Positions 5,980 to 7,811 of a DNA stretch of 7,811 nt are shown here, in pieces. Numbering within the stretch: position 1 is the first letter of the stretch; every line of letters starts with the position of its first letter. The DNA is taken from the NCBI GenBank assembly GCA_002339745.1, contig DDKP01000093.1, positions 1 to 7,811 of the forward strand. The letters are read 5' to 3'. The notes under the pieces are model-generated. The model had not been told where the DNA came from. It did not search any database and was given only the letters and a program-made list of their open reading frames with translations. The translations under genes were made by a program, and so were the position numbers. The stretch comes from Firmicutes bacterium UBA2595. GTDB taxonomy: Bacteria; Bacillota; Thermincolia; Thermincolales; UBA2595.

Positions 5980-6051
5980 TGGAGGAGAGTCCGGGAGTTC
6001 AACCCGGCTGTGGAGATTTAGAGTCTCCATGATCTTGCCGATCAACCCTCC
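5980..6051 (-). tRNA. pylT: tRNA-Pyl (pyrrolysine, anticodon CUA)
   Basis: A 72-base tRNA with every tRNA-Pyl oddity. The acceptor stem is 7 bp (6051-6045 with 5990-5984, one G-U), with a single base at 6044 before a 4-bp D-stem GATC/GATC around a 5-base loop GGCAA lacking the usual layout. The anticodon stem is 6 bp (TGGAGA/TCTCCA, 6029-6024 and 6016-6011) with loop CTCTAAA; the CUA anticodon is 6021-6019. A 3-base variable loop CAG is followed by T-stem CCGGG/CCCGG and a T-loop TTGAACT without the standard T-psi-C. CCA is encoded (5982-5980). It resembles the Methanosarcina barkeri and Desulfitobacterium hafniense tRNA-Pyl closely, including ACTCTAAAT around the anticodon. The discriminator (5983) is U where those have G. 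It lies between mtmB and pylSn and could be processed from the operon transcript or start from its own promoter. Confidence 0.97.
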
Positions 6052-6057
6052 ATGTTA

Positions 6058-6084
6058 ATTAAACGACAGGGGCAGGTTGGTCAA
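6058..6084 (-). promoter_or_regulatory. Candidate vegetative promoter for pylT
   Basis: On the minus strand TTGACC (6084-6079) and TTTAAT (6063-6058) resemble -35 and -10 boxes, 15 bases apart, which is shorter than ideal. The -10 box ends 6 bases before the first tRNA base at 6051, so transcripts would begin at or next to the mature 5' end. The -35 box overlaps the 3' arm of the hairpin at 6069-6121. This is plausible but unproven; cotranscription with mtmB is the alternative. Confidence 0.35.
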
Positions 6085-6121
6085 CATGCTCTAACAGCAG
6101 CCCCATCGGCCAACCCGCCCC
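6069..6121 (-). terminator. 12-bp hairpin between mtmB and pylT (terminator, attenuator or processing signal)
   Basis: The minus-strand arms GGGGCGGGTTGG (6121-6110) and CCAACCTGCCCC (6080-6069) pair over all 12 positions with one G-U, around a 29-base loop. It begins 18 bases after the mtmB stop and ends 17 bases before pylT. The following TGTCGTTTAATT is only a poor U-run, so partial termination, transcript stabilisation or a processing site are all possible. Separating very abundant methyltransferase mRNA from lower pyl expression would be a sensible role (inference). Confidence 0.55.
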
Positions 6122-6139
6122 GGTCAGAAGCCATTGAGC

Positions 6140-7531
6140 CTACTTTTTCTTCCAATAGTCAAGCCCGAGTTCTGTCAGGATCCTGACAGCCTCGTCATAG
6201 ACATCCAGGTACTCCTGGGTCGGGACAAGGCGCACAACATCATAGCACTCCTGGAACGGCTTGCCTTTGGGCGCTGTCTTGTAATTCTTCTCATACATCG
6301 CCACTAAGTTGTCAAGGATCACATTTACCTTGTCAGTGTCCATCCCGGCTACTGCCCGGGCTGCCTCAGCCATCATCCTGGCTTCCAGCCCCGTGGTGTA
6401 GTTGGTGGCCACCCCTTTGGCCGAGGCTACCCCAGAGAGTATCTCCCGGCCGCTGGCGGTATCGGTGATGGCCTGGGCCGCCGTCTCCAGTAAGCACATG
6501 ACCGTGCACGGCCCCGCCAGGGTATAGTACTGGTTACCCAGCATTACGTTGGTGTTGGCCTCAATTGCCATGGCGCAGTGACCCGCCACCGCCAGAGCCT
6601 CTCTGGCCGTGGTGATGCCCCAGCGCACATGGATCGGACCATCCAGGTGCCATGTCGCCTGGGTCATGATAAAGGCGTTTAAGGTGGTGGCCACGTCTAC
6701 TATCGTGGTCTCCTCCAGCCCCCCGGCATAACCCCCGTATATCGGCATCTGCTCACACATGATGATATCTCCCGCCAGTACGTAATGAGCACAGAAGGCC
6801 AACGCACCTACGTCAATCTTCAGCTCATTCAGCTGGGATATCTCATGGCTGTCAGATGCCCGCATCCCGCCCGGGAAATCGGCTGCGATTACTCCCGCGG
6901 CGGACAGTGATGTCTCGTTCCCCTACAATGCCATCCCCGGCCGGCCGGCCCGCATCTGTGCCGCCCGGATTAAGATCGCCTCCGACTTCACGGCCGCGAT
7001 CTCCCACGGGCTACCCGGCACCGGGTCATGGCCGTTGATGGTCTGCAGAACCCCGTCCACTATTGTGTCTACCAGCGCTTCCTGCGCATATGACTGGTGC
7101 ACCGGGATGAACAGGTCCTCGGATACCGGAGCCCCCGTCGGCCCACCCTGGATTATCGGCGGTTTGGAGTCCTTGTAACTCCGGCATTCCAGGATCACTG
7201 CATCCTTGCCTTCACCCAGTATGCACCGGCTCGGCGCCGCATTTACTGAAGTCAGTACTTCTTCTTCCGTAAACTTGATTACCCGGCCGGTATCCATACA
7301 ATATACTCCGCATTCCACCAGCATCTCCAGGCCCGCCCTGAACAGGTTGTCGATCAGGGCTTTGTCGGTCGGGACTATCACTTTTTTGTCCATCTTGATC
7401 CCGTACTTTTCCTTCAGCCTGCTGGCAGTCTGCGGGATTATTTTATTATCCCATACGTTTTCGTCTACCTTCGGTCCGGACTTGGCCCGGTCAAAAACGT
7501 CGAAAACAGTGACTTTTTTGGCTAGCGCCAT
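6140..7531 (-). CDS. mtmB: Monomethylamine methyltransferase MtmB with in-frame amber (Pyl203)
   Basis: MtmB moves the methyl group of monomethylamine to the cob(I)amide of its corrinoid partner, releasing ammonia; the pyrrolysine ring is thought to position the amine. The gene is continuous from ATG 7531 to TAG 6140-6142, giving 463 residues if TAG 6923-6925 (codon 203) is read as Pyl; M. barkeri MtmB has 458 with Pyl202. Identity across the amber is plain: AGRPGMAL-O-GNETSLSAAG, against AGRPGMGV-O-GPETSLSAQG recalled for M. barkeri. Other blocks are GGPTGAPVSED (129-139), and after the amber DSHEISQLNELKID, GGYAGGLEETTIVDVAT, DTASGREILSGVASAKG and KPFQECYDV. AAAGGAGGT lies 7 bases before the start, and the gene follows the corrinoid gene by 22 bases. 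G+C looks high here (70% over 6421-6480). An untrained annotation would split it into two pieces. Its terminal stop is also TAG. Confidence 0.97.
6867..6903 (-). other. PYLIS-like hairpin 3' of the pyrrolysine codon
   Basis: Starting 19 bases after the recoded TAG, CCGCC-G-CGGGA pairs with TCCCG-GGCGG: 10 base pairs, one bulged G (6898), and a 16-base loop. A structured element (PYLIS) was proposed downstream of the amber in archaeal mtmB; later work found it helpful at most, not essential. G/C-rich coding sequence can form such stems by chance, so this is a candidate only. Confidence 0.4.
6923..6925 (-). other. Recoded amber codon, pyrrolysine 203 of MtmB
   Basis: This in-frame TAG is followed by GGG AAC GAG ACA, with conserved MtmB sequence on both sides in the same frame. 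Together with a complete pylT, pylSn, pylSc and pylBCD set just downstream, it is a sense codon for pyrrolysine, not a nonsense mutation. Confidence 0.96.
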
Positions 7532-7553
7532 TCTTTTACCTCCTTTCTCCGTT

Positions 7554-7811
7554 TTATCTGGTCATCAATTCCCTGGCTTTGGTGATTGCCTCTGCGGCGT
7601 TCTCCCCGTAAGCGTCTGCACCTATCTGGTCTACCCACTCCTGAGATACCGGCGCACCGCCAAACATGCACTTGATCTTGTCGCGGGCTCCTTCCTCTTC
7701 CAGCGCCTTGATGATGTCCCGCTGGGACGGCATGGTGGTGGTCATCAGGGCTGAACCGCTGATGATATCGACATCAAGTTCGATGGCCTTTTTAACCACC
7801 TCGTCCACCGG
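7554..7811 (-). CDS. mtmC: Methylamine corrinoid protein, C-terminal part (MtmC-like)
   Basis: This is the C-terminal 85 residues of a gene that continues beyond the right edge; the GTG at 7806-7808 is internal valine, not the start. The segment is the second half of a B12-binding Rossmann domain: ISGSALMTTTMPSQRDIIKALEEEG followed by MFGGAPVSQEWVDQIGADAYGENAAEA, near-universal in MtmC, MtbC and MttC corrinoid proteins (about 215 residues). The cobalt-ligating DxHxxG motif and the N-terminal helical bundle would lie outside the window. The protein carries the methyl group from MtmB to the next methyltransferase. Placement 22 bases before mtmB makes MtmC the natural assignment, although corrinoid proteins of di- and trimethylamine systems look alike. 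Stop is TAA. Confidence 0.88.
   Translation of the reverse strand, partial: PVDEVVKKAIELDVDIISGSALMTTTMPSQRDIIKALEEEGARDKIKCMFGGAPVSQEWVDQIGADAYGENAAEAITKARELMTR

Noticed and set aside
5938..6045. A longer PylSn starting at TTG 6045 (36 extra residues)
   Set aside because: The extension is the translation of the tRNA-Pyl gene and lacks a usable ribosome site, whereas ATG 5937 has AGGAGG 8 bases upstream.
6140..7531. mtmB as two genes or a pseudogene broken by a stop at 6923-6925
   Set aside because: The frame is unbroken apart from one TAG, conserved MtmB sequence continues on both sides at the known Pyl position, and a full Pyl machinery lies next door.
7206..7754. A plus-strand 182-residue open frame
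   Set aside because: It lies opposite mtmB and the corrinoid gene, both clearly recognised, and has no family resemblance.
7554..7808. A complete 84-residue protein starting at 7808
   Set aside because: The apparent start is an internal GTG; the frame is open to the window edge and the sequence is only the C-terminal half of a B12-binding domain.

Overview
The window is a bacterial pyrrolysine (Pyl, the 22nd amino acid) island for using monomethylamine. Every gene I can support lies on the minus strand, so transcription runs from high to low coordinates. The synthetase is split into PylSn and PylSc, strong AGGAGG ribosome sites precede most genes, and a sigma-54-type promoter is present. Together these point to an anaerobic Gram-positive bacterium of the Desulfitobacterium/Desulfotomaculum (Peptococcaceae-like) kind rather than a methanogen. 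The assignment is inferred from gene content only.

Right to left, the main operon is: the 3' end of a corrinoid protein gene (mtmC-like, cut by the window edge); mtmB, the monomethylamine methyltransferase, with an in-frame amber codon (TAG, 6923-6925) read as Pyl at residue 203; a stable 12-bp hairpin; pylT, the amber-decoding tRNA-Pyl with a CUA anticodon (5980-6051), missing from any protein-based view; pylSn and pylSc (tRNA-binding and catalytic parts of pyrrolysyl-tRNA synthetase); and pylB, pylC and pylD, which make pyrrolysine from two lysines. A poly-U hairpin after pylD probably ends the unit. The cluster is therefore self-contained: it makes the amino acid, charges the tRNA, and encodes the enzyme that needs it plus its corrinoid partner.

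Between pylD and the next gene is a 439-base non-coding stretch (1189-1627). It holds the terminator, three near-perfect palindromes sharing a GATTMC-N4-GKAATC pattern, and a near-consensus sigma-54 (-24/-12) promoter pointing left. This looks like an enhancer-controlled promoter for a second operon: an unrecognised 93-residue protein, a two-[4Fe-4S] QueG-like protein, and the first nine codons of a third gene that runs off the left edge.

The most notable points are these. Amber is both a sense codon here and the terminal stop of four of the nine genes whose ends are visible. The amber stop of pylSc is the only stop separating it from pylB in the same frame, so readthrough would fuse synthetase to biosynthetic enzyme. 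The tRNA-Pyl has U instead of the usual G as discriminator base. Readthrough of mtmB's own terminal amber would carry ribosomes across the hairpin in front of pylT.
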